From positions 1,614,001 to 1,678,000 of the forward strand of contig NZ_CP106735.1 of assembly GCF_025639805.1 (NCBI RefSeq): a DNA stretch of 64,000 bases, written 5' to 3'. The translations under genes and the position numbers were made by a program. How positions within the stretch are numbered: position 1 is the first letter of the stretch; every line of letters begins with the position of its first letter. The DNA comes from Reichenbachiella carrageenanivorans. Its GTDB lineage: Bacteria > Bacteroidota > Bacteroidia > Cytophagales > Cyclobacteriaceae. Positions 25,580 to 34,734 of this stretch are shown piece after piece. The notes beneath the pieces were generated by a model. The model was not told the origin of the DNA, made no database searches, and saw only the letters and a program-made list of their open reading frames with translations.

Positions 25580-28297
25580 ATGGATAAATATTCTTATATC
25601 GCCAATGCGCACAGTGGAGTGATTGACGATATGTACCAATCTTATAAGGTCGACCCAAATTCTGTTGATGTATCATGGCAGAGATTTTTTGAAGGCTTTG
25701 AATTTTCTTTACAAAAGTACGGTGAAGATGGAACTGTAGCCTCAGAGGCTGTTTCCAGTAAGGAAATAGCAGTTCGAGATCTGATACATGCGTATCGTTC
25801 TCGTGGCCATTTAAAATCTAATACTAATCCAGTACGTCAACGTAAAGACAGAAAAGCACTTCTAGAGTTAGAAGATTTTGGCCTGACGAAAGAGGATTTA
25901 GACACTGAGTTCGAAAGTGGCAATATTATCGGTATCGGCAGAGCACCACTAAAGAAGATCATCGCCTCATTAAAGGATATCTACGAAGGAACGGTAGGGT
26001 TCGAATATATGTATATCCGAAAACCGCACATTTTGGAGTGGTTTAAAGAAAAGGTGGAAAGAGAAGCACTCAACTTCAACCCTCCTTTAGAAGAAAAAAA
26101 ACAGATTTTATCAAAACTCAATGAGGCAGTTGTCTTTGAGAATTTTCTGCACACAAAATACCTCGGACAAAAGAGATTCTCTTTAGAAGGAGGTGAAACC
26201 ACTATTCCTGCACTCGATGCTGCAATCAACAAAGGAGCGGAACTGGGAGTACAGGAAGTGGTGATGGGTATGGCACACAGAGGTAGGCTCAATGTATTGG
26301 TAAACATTATGGGCAAAACCTATGAGCAAGTCTTCAATGAATTTGAAGGAGGGTATGTTCCAGACCAAACTATGGGAGATGGCGATGTGAAGTACCACAT
26401 GGGCTTTTCTTCTCAGATCGTGACACCAGAAGGACACACGGTTGATTTGAAATTGGCGCCTAACCCATCTCATCTGGAGGCGGTCAACCCAGTGGTTGAA
26501 GGATTTGCTAGAGCAAAAATAGACAGCCTATATAATGACGACAATTCGAAGATCATGCCGATTCTTATCCATGGAGATGCTGCTATTGCGGGTCAAGGAT
26601 TGGGTTATGAATTGATCCAAATGTCTAAATTGGATGCTTACACAACTGGTGGTACGATTCATTTTGTGATCAATAATCAAGTCGGGTTTACCACAGATTT
26701 TGATGAGGCAAGATCTAGTATCTATTGTACCGACTTGGCTAAGACAGTGGATGCACCTGTGCTTCACGTGAATGGTGATAATCCAGAAGCGGTAGTGTTT
26801 TGTATGAAAATGGCTGTAGAGTACCGTCAGAAATTCAAGAGAGACATTTTTATTGATATGGTGTGCTATAGACGCCATGGTCACAATGAGTCTGATGAGC
26901 CGAAGTTTACTCAGCCGTCGTTATACAATTTGATCTCTAAGCATGCTAACCCAAGAGAGGTATATAACAAATCGTTGATCGACAGAGGAGATATCGATGC
27001 TGGTTTGGCTAAGTCGATGGACAAAGAGTTTAAAGGGATGCTTCAAGATCGATTGAATCAGGTGAAGCAAGACAAATTGCCTTATACTTTGCAGCAAAGC
27101 GAAAAAGAATTCTCAGAAATGAGATTGTCTAGACCAGAAGATTTTGACGAGTCGCCTGATACCTCCATATCAGAAGAGGTAATCAAAAAGGTAGGTGATG
27201 CGATGATCAAAGTGCCTAAAGGCTTCAAGCCATTGAAGCAAATAGACAAGGTACTGAAGCAACGTAAAGAAATGTACTTTGACAAGAAAGAACTCAACTG
27301 GGCTGCTGCAGAAATGTTGGCCTATGGTTCTATGTTGTTAGACAATAATACGGTAAGAATATCTGGGCAGGATACGAAGAGAGGTACATTCTCTCACCGC
27401 CATGCAGTAGTGAGAGATATGAATACCAATGAGCCTTATAGCTTTTTGGATCATATAGAAGGGTGTGAAAATAAGTTCAAAATTTATAATTCCCTTCTTT
27501 CAGAGTTCGGTTGTTTAGGCTTTGAGTTTGGCTATGCCATGGCAGATCCTAATGCTGTCGTGATATGGGAAGCACAGTTTGGCGACTTTGCCAACGGTGC
27601 ACAGGTCATGATCGATCAGTTTATCTCTTGTTCGTATACTAAGTGGAGAAGAATGAACGGGTTAGTGTTGCTTCTCCCACATGGCTACGAAGGGCAAGGG
27701 CCAGAGCACTCTAATGCTCGACCAGAACGATATCTACAGTTGGCCTCTGGTAATAATATGTACATATGCAACCTGACCACGCCAGCCAACTACTTCCACA
27801 TGATCAGAAGACAATTGGCCATGCCTTTCAGGATGCCATGTATTTTGATGTCACCTAAATCCTTGTTTAGACACCCATTAGTGATGTCTAAGACGGAGGA
27901 GTTTACCAATGGCAAATTCAGAGAAGTGATAGGAGATGATTACGCAGATCCTAAAAAGGTGAAAAAAGTACTCTTGTGTAATGGTAAAGTATATTTCGAT
28001 TTGCTCGAAAAACAACAAGCCGATAAGCGCAAAGATGTAGCGATCATTAGAGTAGAGCAATTGCATCCATTCCCTAAAAAGCAGGTGATGGCCGAATTGA
28101 ATAAGTACAAGGTAGATATTGTTTACTGGGTACAAGAAGAGCCAGAAAATATGGGTGCTTGGTCGTTTATCTTACGTGTGTTTAGAGAAGTGACCAAAGA
28201 TGTGATTTCGCGTAAAGCGGCAGCATCTCCAGCCACTGGATATGCCAAAGTGCATAAGAAAGAGCAAGAAGACCTTGTGAATCAGGCTTTCTCCTGA
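25580..28297 (+). CDS. sucA: 2-oxoglutarate dehydrogenase E1 component
   Basis: A 905-aa thiamine-diphosphate decarboxylase of the TCA cycle, acting in the cytoplasm with SucB and Lpd. Family signs: MDKYSYIANAHSG and YQSYKVDPNSVD at the N-terminal E2-binding region, GMAHRGRLNVLVNIMGK, HGDAAIAGQGLGYE, VINNQVGFTT, FIDMVCYRRHGHNESDEP for ThDP binding, and FGYAMADPNAVVIWEAQFGDF. I choose the ATG at 25580, 24 bp into the open frame, because the earlier GTG lies in the promoter. It is followed by sucB after 39 bp. Confidence 0.97.
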   Translation: MDKYSYIANAHSGVIDDMYQSYKVDPNSVDVSWQRFFEGFEFSLQKYGEDGTVASEAVSSKEIAVRDLIHAYRSRGHLKSNTNPVRQRKDRKALLELEDFGLTKEDLDTEFESGNIIGIGRAPLKKIIASLKDIYEGTVGFEYMYIRKPHILEWFKEKVEREALNFNPPLEEKKQILSKLNEAVVFENFLHTKYLGQKRFSLEGGETTIPALDAAINKGAELGVQEVVMGMAHRGRLNVLVNIMGKTYEQVFNEFEGGYVPDQTMGDGDVKYHMGFSSQIVTPEGHTVDLKLAPNPSHLEAVNPVVEGFARAKIDSLYNDDNSKIMPILIHGDAAIAGQGLGYELIQMSKLDAYTTGGTIHFVINNQVGFTTDFDEARSSIYCTDLAKTVDAPVLHVNGDNPEAVVFCMKMAVEYRQKFKRDIFIDMVCYRRHGHNESDEPKFTQPSLYNLISKHANPREVYNKSLIDRGDIDAGLAKSMDKEFKGMLQDRLNQVKQDKLPYTLQQSEKEFSEMRLSRPEDFDESPDTSISEEVIKKVGDAMIKVPKGFKPLKQIDKVLKQRKEMYFDKKELNWAAAEMLAYGSMLLDNNTVRISGQDTKRGTFSHRHAVVRDMNTNEPYSFLDHIEGCENKFKIYNSLLSEFGCLGFEFGYAMADPNAVVIWEAQFGDFANGAQVMIDQFISCSYTKWRRMNGLVLLLPHGYEGQGPEHSNARPERYLQLASGNNMYICNLTTPANYFHMIRRQLAMPFRMPCILMSPKSLFRHPLVMSKTEEFTNGKFREVIGDDYADPKKVKKVLLCNGKVYFDLLEKQQADKRKDVAIIRVEQLHPFPKKQVMAELNKYKVDIVYWVQEEPENMGAWSFILRVFREVTKDVISRKAAASPATGYAKVHKKEQEDLVNQAFS

Positions 28298-28336
28298 TCG
28301 AATCAATAGAGACTTAAAAAATTTAATTATAAAAAA

Positions 28337-29845
28337 ATGATTGAAGTTAAAATACCAACTGTTGGCGAATCGATCACTGAGGTGACCGTATCACAATGGA
28401 CGAAGCAAAGTGGAGACTATGTCGAAATGGACGAAGTCATTTGTGAACTAGAATCAGACAAAGCTACCTTCGAACTTAATGCGGAAGCTGCTGGTATCCT
28501 TACCATCAAAGTAGAGGAAGGTGAAACCATAGAAATAGGGACAGTAGTATGTACTATCGATGAGTCTGCATCTGCAGGAGCATCTGCTTCGGCACCAGCT
28601 GCCAAGGCGGAGTCGACACCAGCCCCGGCTGCTAGTGGGAAAACTGGTGAAACGTTAGAAATGAAAGTACCTACAGTAGGAGAATCGATTACTGAGGTAA
28701 CTATAGGCACTTGGATGAAACAAGATGGCGATATGGTAGAGCTAGATGAGCCAATCGCTGAAATCGAATCAGACAAAGCCACTTTCGAATTGGCTGCGGA
28801 GGCTAGAGGCGTGCTGAAGATCGTAGCCCAAGAAGGCGATACGATCGAAATCGGTGCGTTGATTTGCAAAATAGAAGTAGTAGAAGGAGGTGCTCCTGCA
28901 CCAGTTGCATCTACTCCTGATGTAACTGCCGAAACTCCTACTGGTACACCAGGATATGCTGCGGGTCACCCATCACCAGCAGCGGCTAAGATATTGGCAG
29001 AAAAAGGAATCCCAGCGGGAGACCTAGCGGGTTCTGGCGTAGGGGGTAGAATTACCAAAGATGACGCAATAGCTGCTCAGAAATCTGCGCCTGCAGTTGC
29101 ACCAGCTAAAGAGGCTGCCCCGGCAGTACCTGCTTTTGGCGGTGGCAGAACACAGACTAGAAAGAAGTTGACTCCGTTGAGAAAAACGGTAGCCAAGCGT
29201 TTGGTTTCTGTGAAGAATGAAACGGCGATGCTGACTACTTTCAACGAAGTAGATATGAAACCTGTAATGGATCTTCGTAAAAAATATAAAGATGCCTTTA
29301 AAGATAAATATGAAGTAGGTTTAGGCTTCATGTCTTTCTTTATCAAAGCGGCTTGTCAAGCTTTGCAAGAGTGGCCAGCAGTGAATGCACAAATCGATGG
29401 TAATGAGATCGTATACAATGATTTCTGTGATGTGTCCATTGCGGTTTCTGCGCCTAAGGGTTTGGTTGTTCCTGTGATTAGAAATGCAGAATCTCTGTCA
29501 TTCAATCAAGTAGAAAGCGAAGTTGTAAGATTGGCTAAAAAGGCTAGAGATAACAAATTGAGCATCGACGAAATGCAGGGAGGCACCTTTACGGTGACCA
29601 ATGGAGGTATCTTTGGGTCTATGCTTTCTACTCCGATCATCAATGCTCCTCAGTCTGCGATTTTGGGCATGCACAATATCGTAGAGCGACCTGTAGCGAT
29701 CAATGGTCAGGTGGAAATCAGGCCGATCATGTACTTGGCACTTTCTTACGATCATAGAATCATCGATGGACGTGAGTCTGTAAGCTTCTTGGTGAGAATT
29801 AAAGAATTATTAGAAGATCCTGCTCGATTGATGTTAGGTATCTAA
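28337..29845 (+). CDS. sucB: Dihydrolipoyllysine succinyltransferase (2-oxoglutarate dehydrogenase E2) with two lipoyl domains
   Basis: A 502-aa E2 that carries succinyl on lipoyl arms to CoA. Two lipoyl domains are visible: residues 1-76, with the lipoylated lysine in ESDKATFEL (Lys42), and about 107-183, with the same motif (Lys147). Ala/Pro/Ser-rich linkers follow each. The E1/E3-binding domain is at about 211-246 ([15 protein letters not shown], then GGRITKDD), and the catalytic domain runs from about 270 with [12 protein letters not shown] near the end. E. coli SucB has one lipoyl domain. It sits between sucA and lpdA, so substrate is inferred from operon context. Confidence 0.93.
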   Translation: MIEVKIPTVGESITEVTVSQWTKQSGDYVEMDEVICELESDKATFELNAEAAGILTIKVEEGETIEIGTVVCTIDESASAGASASAPAAKAESTPAPAASGKTGETLEMKVPTVGESITEVTIGTWMKQDGDMVELDEPIAEIESDKATFELAAEARGVLKIVAQEGDTIEIGALICKIEVVEGGAPAPVASTPDVTAETPTGTPGYAAGHPSPAAAKILAEKGIPAGDLAGSGVGGRITKDDAIAAQKSAPAVAPAKEAAPAVPAFGGGRTQTRKKLTPLRKTVAKRLVSVKNETAMLTTFNEVDMKPVMDLRKKYKDAFKDKYEVGLGFMSFFIKAACQALQEWPAVNAQIDGNEIVYNDFCDVSIAVSAPKGLVVPVIRNAESLSFNQVESEVVRLAKKARDNKLSIDEMQGGTFTVTNGGIFGSMLSTPIINAPQSAILGMHNIVERPVAINGQVEIRPIMYLALSYDHRIIDGRESVSFLVRIKELLEDPARLMLGI

Positions 29846-29919
29846 TTGCATGGATTGAATAGTGAGTATTGTGGCTTTAGATTTTTGTATTTTTAATAAC
29901 GAAACCAAAATCTAACCTT

Positions 29920-30143
29920 ATGCACAATTACAAAGAACTCATTGTTTGGAAGAAGTCTGTTGATTTTTGTACTTCAATTTATCAACAAACTTCCTCCTTT
30001 CTTTCAGAAGTGCTTGCGAAGTGGGAACTCAATCGATCATTGCCACTAGAATTGAATTATTAAAAGAGAAAGACTTTAATCTGTTGAATAGTGAAATGCA
30101 AATTCTTCAAAAGATGATCTTCAATCTCAAAAAGTCATTATAA
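29920..30143 (+). pseudogene. Decayed four-helix-bundle (23S rRNA intervening sequence type) gene remnant
   Basis: The 337-bp gap between sucB and lpdA holds two pieces of one family in different frames. The ATG at 29920 opens MHNYKELIVWKKSVDF, the family N-terminus, and reads to a stop at 30061-30063. From about 30009 another frame gives EVGTQSIIATRIELL, then QILQKMIFNLKKSL ending TAA at 30141-30143, the family C-terminus. Intact members are about 120 aa; roughly half, including the SIASNIAEG helix, is missing, and the frames differ by 2. An internal deletion is the simplest explanation. Confidence 0.8.
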
Positions 30144-30182
30144 ATTTTAGAGATACTCAGTACTCAATACTACTAAAAAGAC

Positions 30183-31577
30183 ATGAAATACGACGTAACT
30201 GTAATCGGATCTGGCCCTGGAGGCTATGTAGCAGCCATCAGATGTGCACAATTAGGATTCAAAACTGCGATAGTAGAAAAATATAATACCCTTGGAGGAA
30301 CCTGTTTGAACGTGGGATGTATCCCTTCCAAAGCATTGTTGGACTCTTCTGAGCATTTTCACAATGCGGAGCATACTTTTAAGGAACATGGGATTGATAT
30401 TCCAGCACCTAAAGTAAACTTCAAGCAGATGATTGCTCGTAAAGGCGATGTGGTACAGCAGAATACGGATGGCATTCAGTATTTGATGAAGAAAAACAAG
30501 ATTGATGTTTTTCACGGTCATGGATCGTTTGTGGATAAAAACACCATCAAAGTAGCTGGCGAGAAAGAAGAAACTATTTCTACAGATAAAGTGATTATTG
30601 CTACTGGGTCTAAACCATCTTCTCTTCCTTTTATCAATATTGATAAAAAGAGAGTGATCACCAGTACTGAAGCTTTGGAATTGAAAGAAATCCCTAAGCA
30701 CATGATCATCATCGGTGGTGGTGTGATAGGATTGGAGTTGGGTTCTGTATACAAAAGACTAGGAGCAGAGGTATCTGTGGTTGAGTTTTTCGACAGAATT
30801 ATCCCTGGGATGGACGGCACTATGTCTAAGGAGTTAACCAAATCATTGAAAAAATTGGGAGTAAAATTCTACCTCAAACACAAAGTAACGGGAGTAGAAG
30901 CCAAAGGAAAGGACGTAATCGTGAAGGCGGATACGCCTAAAGGTGAGGTGCTTGAGTTGAAAGGGGATTATTGTTTGGTATCTATTGGTCGAAGAGCCTA
31001 TACTGACGGTTTAGGATTAGAAAATGTAGGAATAGCTACAGACAAAGCAGGTCGCATCGAAACGGATGCTCATCTGAAAACTTCTGTGGACAATATCTTT
31101 GCGATTGGTGATGTGGTAAAAGGAGCTATGCTGGCGCATAAAGCCGAAGAAGAAGGCGTATTGGTCGCAGAGCAATTAGCCGGACAAAAGCCACACATTA
31201 ACTATAACCTGATTCCTGGCGTGGTATATACATGGCCAGAAGTGGCCGGTGTAGGCCAGACCGAAGAGCAACTGAAAGAGGAAGGCAAAGCTTACAAAAT
31301 AGGCTCATTCCCGTATAAAGCCTTGGGCAGAGCCAGAGCGAGTATGGATACGGACGGCCTTGTCAAGATATTGGCGGATAAGGCAACCGACGAGATTTTA
31401 GGCGTGCATATCATTGGTGCTAGAGCTGCAGATATGATTGCAGCAGGTGTCACGGCCATGGAATTTAGAGCTTCGGCAGAGGACGTGTCGCGGATGTCAC
31501 ACGCACACCCTACCTATATGGAAGCTGTAAAGGAAGCATGCTTGGCAGCTACCGATGCTCGTCCTATTCATATGTAA
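30183..31577 (+). CDS. lpdA: Dihydrolipoyl dehydrogenase (E3)
   Basis: A 464-aa FAD enzyme that reoxidises dihydrolipoyl groups on E2 and passes electrons to NAD+. GSGPGGYVAAIRCAQLG is the FAD motif; the redox disulfide is Cys41/Cys46 in GGTCLNVGCIPSKALL; GGGVIGLELGSV binds NAD; and HAHPTYMEAVKEA near the C-terminus holds the catalytic His-Glu. It is the third gene of the 2-oxoglutarate dehydrogenase operon and likely also serves pyruvate dehydrogenase. A strong terminator follows. Confidence 0.97.
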   Translation: MKYDVTVIGSGPGGYVAAIRCAQLGFKTAIVEKYNTLGGTCLNVGCIPSKALLDSSEHFHNAEHTFKEHGIDIPAPKVNFKQMIARKGDVVQQNTDGIQYLMKKNKIDVFHGHGSFVDKNTIKVAGEKEETISTDKVIIATGSKPSSLPFINIDKKRVITSTEALELKEIPKHMIIIGGGVIGLELGSVYKRLGAEVSVVEFFDRIIPGMDGTMSKELTKSLKKLGVKFYLKHKVTGVEAKGKDVIVKADTPKGEVLELKGDYCLVSIGRRAYTDGLGLENVGIATDKAGRIETDAHLKTSVDNIFAIGDVVKGAMLAHKAEEEGVLVAEQLAGQKPHINYNLIPGVVYTWPEVAGVGQTEEQLKEEGKAYKIGSFPYKALGRARASMDTDGLVKILADKATDEILGVHIIGARAADMIAAGVTAMEFRASAEDVSRMSHAHPTYMEAVKEACLAATDARPIHM

Positions 31578-31606
31578 GATTATTATTGTTTGAAAATCAT
31601 AAATTG

Positions 31607-31637
31607 AAAAACCGAAGGGTTCTCCTTCGGTTTTTTT
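31607..31637. terminator. Bidirectional terminator after lpdA
   Basis: A stem of AAAAACCGAAGG with CCTTCGGTTTTT (12 bp), 5-nt loop and further T's. It ends the sucA-sucB-lpdA message and, with its A tract, can also end the opposing cyclase transcript that stops at 31636. Confidence 0.9.
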
Positions 31638-32739
31638 ATGTCTGCTCTATGGCGTAGATATTGACTGCCTTCTCTTTGCCTTTGAGGGCGATCTCACCCA
31701 AAAACTCCTGTCTGAATTGCTTTATGTTTTGTGTTGCTTGAGCGAAATGCTCAGAGACCAATAAGCTCCTGTTAAACTGACTACACATAGATTGAATGCG
31801 AGCACCTGTATTGAGCACGTCTCCGTGGTACGCAATATCTCGCTTGATATAGCCGACTTCGGCCACCGTTACGGAGCCTTCATTGATACCTGCTTTAAAT
31901 GCTGGTACAAACCCGAAGTTTTGCTCGAACTTGGCAGCTTTTGAATGCAGCTTGTCGCGAAAAGCAAAGAATAGTTTGATGCTGAGCTCAGAAGCATTAG
32001 CGTCCGACGAATTCCAAGTCAAGACGGCTTCGTCTCCTACATACTGATAGATTTGTGCTTTGTGTGCAAATACGATTTCGTTGAGATAAAAGAAGCAGGT
32101 CTGGATCAAGCTAGAATATTTAATGTGGCCAAGCTTTTCCGCGTAAGCGGTAGAGTCCTTGAGATCCAAAAACATGAAGATACGATTTTCGATCACCGGT
32201 TGGTGGTATTTGCCCATAAACATCACTAATAGATTGCCAGGGCCATATTTTTTACTGACTTCTAATACGAAGTTGATAATAACGGAGAATATGGTGAGTA
32301 TAGACCCAAAGGCTATATAAAAAGGCCAGCTAGCCAAGACTTCTTTGAGGTCGTTGATGTTACTCACTGGAGTCACGTCGATGAGAAAAAGGACGAAAAA
32401 AACAATCGCAAATACCAAGGAAAAACCAATGAGGTAGAGTACGGTTTTGATCAGCATGATCTTCCCAAAAGACTTTTTTCTGAGTTCTGTATTTTCAGCC
32501 AGCCAGTAAACAAAATAGAAAACTGTACCAAAAAGCAGCCCAAACATACCTCCTTCCATATATTGATAGCCAGAAATAAAGTAGTCTATATACTCTTGGT
32601 TTGCTGGCGTCATGGGGATGTCGATAAAACGGAACATCAAGTGTTGGAAAAAGATACCCGTGGCAGTAATGCCCATACATGCTATTACCCATGCGGCGAC
32701 GACAAAGAACCAATCATATAGATTTCTTTTCCATTTCAT
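31636..32739 (-). CDS. Membrane-anchored class III adenylate/guanylate cyclase
   Basis: A 367-aa protein with four predicted spans (about 10-30, 60-82, 97-121 and 138-160) and a C-terminal class III cyclase domain. IFMFLDLKDSTAYAEKLG gives metal-binding Asp192, and YQYVGDEAVLTW gives Asp236; LNTGARIQ supplies the conserved Asn and Arg that hold the transition state. The residues that normally choose adenine (Lys) appear to be Gln232 and Ala303, so cAMP versus cGMP cannot be assigned. The start overlaps the next gene's stop by 4 bp (32736-32739), so the two are co-translated. No receptor domain is recognised in the membrane part. Confidence 0.88.
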   Translation of the reverse strand: MKWKRNLYDWFFVVAAWVIACMGITATGIFFQHLMFRFIDIPMTPANQEYIDYFISGYQYMEGGMFGLLFGTVFYFVYWLAENTELRKKSFGKIMLIKTVLYLIGFSLVFAIVFFVLFLIDVTPVSNINDLKEVLASWPFYIAFGSILTIFSVIINFVLEVSKKYGPGNLLVMFMGKYHQPVIENRIFMFLDLKDSTAYAEKLGHIKYSSLIQTCFFYLNEIVFAHKAQIYQYVGDEAVLTWNSSDANASELSIKLFFAFRDKLHSKAAKFEQNFGFVPAFKAGINEGSVTVAEVGYIKRDIAYHGDVLNTGARIQSMCSQFNRSLLVSEHFAQATQNIKQFRQEFLGEIALKGKEKAVNIYAIEQT

Positions 32740-33641
32740 GTTTTGAGCAGATTGTTGTGTTGTTGGTTGAACCCGTAGATGCCTTGCAGCCCTCCTGTGT
32801 GCAGACTAATGATTTTTGTACCAGGGGCAAATTTGTCTTTTTTGATCATATCGATGAGAGCATACATCATTTTTCCTGTGTAGATGGGATCCAATGGGAT
32901 ATGAGTAGTTTGATAGAATTCATTGATAAATTTAATTAAATGACTATCAAACTTGGCGTATCCCTCAAAGTGGTAACCATGAAAAAGTTGCCAACCTGAT
33001 GTACGACCTACTAGGTTAGTAATTAGTTCTTCCAAATATTTTTCTCCCTTGAGTGTGCTGATACCTAGTGCTGTTTGGTGCTTTTTTAGGCGACTAGATA
33101 TACCTGCTAGCGTGCCTCCAGTGCCTACAGGGCACACAAGGTAGTCAAAGTCTTGAGTGATTTCATCCACAAGTTCGGCTACTCCTTGTATAGCTAGAGG
33201 ATTAGACCCTCCCTCAGGGATGATATAGGCTCGATGTTTTGTGCTCAACTCGGTGAGCCACTCGATATCGTTTCTACGCTGATATTGACTTCTGGAGATA
33301 AATTCTAACTGCATACCATCTGCGGCAGCTTTTTGTAGAGTAGAGTTGGATTGGCTGTTGAGCTCATCGCCTCTGATAAGGCCGATAGCCTGAAAACCGA
33401 AGCGCTTACAGGCTGCTGCGGTGGCCGCTATGTGGTTGGAGTAGGCTCCGCCAAAAGTGAGTATATGTCCATACCCATGGGTTTTCGCTTCGATCAAATT
33501 GTATTTGAGTTTGCGCCATTTATTGCCTGATATTTCAACATCTATTTGATCCTCCCGTTTCACAAATACTTCGACACCTTTTTTCTCTAGTATGGGAAGT
33601 GCGAGTGCTTGTATGGGAGTTGGGCTAGATACTTCAAACAT
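32736..33641 (-). CDS. PLP-dependent ACC deaminase / D-cysteine desulfhydrase family enzyme
   Basis: A 301-aa fold-type II PLP enzyme. EISGNKWRKLKYNL near residues 48-61 holds the PLP lysine in the NKxRKL pattern of this family; GGAYSNHIAATAAACKRFG is the substrate/PLP phosphate loop, and CPVGTGGTLAG binds phosphate. Family members are 1-aminocyclopropane-1-carboxylate deaminases and D-cysteine desulfhydrases (releasing ammonia, or pyruvate plus H2S). I cannot choose between them by eye; D-cysteine desulfhydrase-like activity is more usual. Slightly short (301 versus about 330 aa). It overlaps the cyclase by 4 bp and has a leaderless-type promoter. Confidence 0.82.
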   Translation of the reverse strand: MFEVSSPTPIQALALPILEKKGVEVFVKREDQIDVEISGNKWRKLKYNLIEAKTHGYGHILTFGGAYSNHIAATAAACKRFGFQAIGLIRGDELNSQSNSTLQKAAADGMQLEFISRSQYQRRNDIEWLTELSTKHRAYIIPEGGSNPLAIQGVAELVDEITQDFDYLVCPVGTGGTLAGISSRLKKHQTALGISTLKGEKYLEELITNLVGRTSGWQLFHGYHFEGYAKFDSHLIKFINEFYQTTHIPLDPIYTGKMMYALIDMIKKDKFAPGTKIISLHTGGLQGIYGFNQQHNNLLKT

Positions 33642-33645
33642 GGCT

Positions 33646-33674
33646 CAAATGTAGTATGCAAAGAGGAAAGCCAA
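33646..33674 (-). promoter_or_regulatory. Predicted leaderless promoter of the PLP enzyme gene
   Basis: Minus-strand TACATTTG (33653 to 33646) ends 4 bp before the ATG at 33641; TTG at 33674-33672 lies 18 bp upstream. Transcription should start at or beside the ATG. Confidence 0.5.
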
Positions 33675-33797
33675 GGTGTAAATGAGTAGGGGATAATATT
33701 TTTTATTAATTTGTCAAATTAAAGCAGACTCAACTAGATTGGTGCCCGCAATAGCTTAACCTTGGTTTAAATTTTTTATCCGCATTGAAATTCAAAA

Positions 33798-34724
33798 ATG
33801 GCTGAAAATCTGATTCGATCGATAGTATCTCACATAGATCACACAAAGGGTGAACGTAGAAAAAATAGGTTAAACGCATATGAACTTGGTACAGAATTGC
33901 TGTTTAAAACCAAGAAAGACTTAGATCAGTTGGCCGACATGATGGGGAAGTCTGCAGAGAAGTATCAGTCTACCGTCAATCTACTCGCGACTGAGATTTT
34001 GCAATGTGGTATAGATTATTTCAAGGCGATCAAAGACAATTCTGATTTTTCAGAAGCCAGTTCACATGAAATTCTAAATAGCGCCAAACAAATGGCCACA
34101 AGTGAGCAGATTCTGAAAAGAATAGATGACAATATAGAAGGGATTCGTGATTGGGTCAGCAACCAGACCTTGCGAGACAATCAAAATAATATTTATGATT
34201 TCAATAAAATTTTATTGAAAACAGCTTTTTCATTTATGACCTGCGATGGACATATTGCTGCCAATGAAGTCGCATTAATTCGCAAAATGGCGGAGGAAGA
34301 CAAGGCATTCGGCGAGATAGATATAGACAACGAGTTGGACTTTCTCATCGAGGTGATTAATACCATGGGGATGGGTTTTCTCAAAGATTATTTCAAGGTG
34401 TTGAAAAATGCCCACTTGAAACAAGAGCAAGAATTAAAACTGATAGATATTGCAGTTCGTACGTTATATGCAGATAACCGTGTGGATTATAATGAAATCA
34501 AGTTTTTCAGAATATTCCGTTCGCTCTTGAGTGTGACGGATGCTCAGATTTATCAGCAAAACCCTCAGCTTGCCGACGAGTTTTTGGAAAGTGACATATT
34601 TAGTCATGCCTATCTAGGGCAGTTGTTCGACGACTATTTTGAGCAAGTAGAGATTCCTACTTTCGAAAAGTTATCCGAGCATAAACGAACCGATTACGTA
34701 GATCCAGAGCAATACAAGAAGTAG
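33798..34724 (+). CDS. TerB-like domain protein with a novel N-terminal region
   Basis: A 308-aa soluble protein. The C-terminal half (about 134-300) looks like a TerB/tellurite-resistance-type helical domain: LLKTAFSFMTCDGHIAANEV, then EQELKLIDIAVRTLYADNRV with paired acidic Asp/Glu residues. The first 130 residues are helical (KKDLDQLADMMGKSAEKYQS, EQILKRIDDNIEGIRDWV) and match no domain I know. The C-terminal half is about 45% identical by eye to the 179-aa protein at 35239-35778, so they are local paralogues. The response regulator between them suggests a shared signalling role (inference). No tellurite genes are nearby. Confidence 0.72.
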   Translation: MAENLIRSIVSHIDHTKGERRKNRLNAYELGTELLFKTKKDLDQLADMMGKSAEKYQSTVNLLATEILQCGIDYFKAIKDNSDFSEASSHEILNSAKQMATSEQILKRIDDNIEGIRDWVSNQTLRDNQNNIYDFNKILLKTAFSFMTCDGHIAANEVALIRKMAEEDKAFGEIDIDNELDFLIEVINTMGMGFLKDYFKVLKNAHLKQEQELKLIDIAVRTLYADNRVDYNEIKFFRIFRSLLSVTDAQIYQQNPQLADEFLESDIFSHAYLGQLFDDYFEQVEIPTFEKLSEHKRTDYVDPEQYKK

Positions 34725-34734
34725 TGTGACTGGA

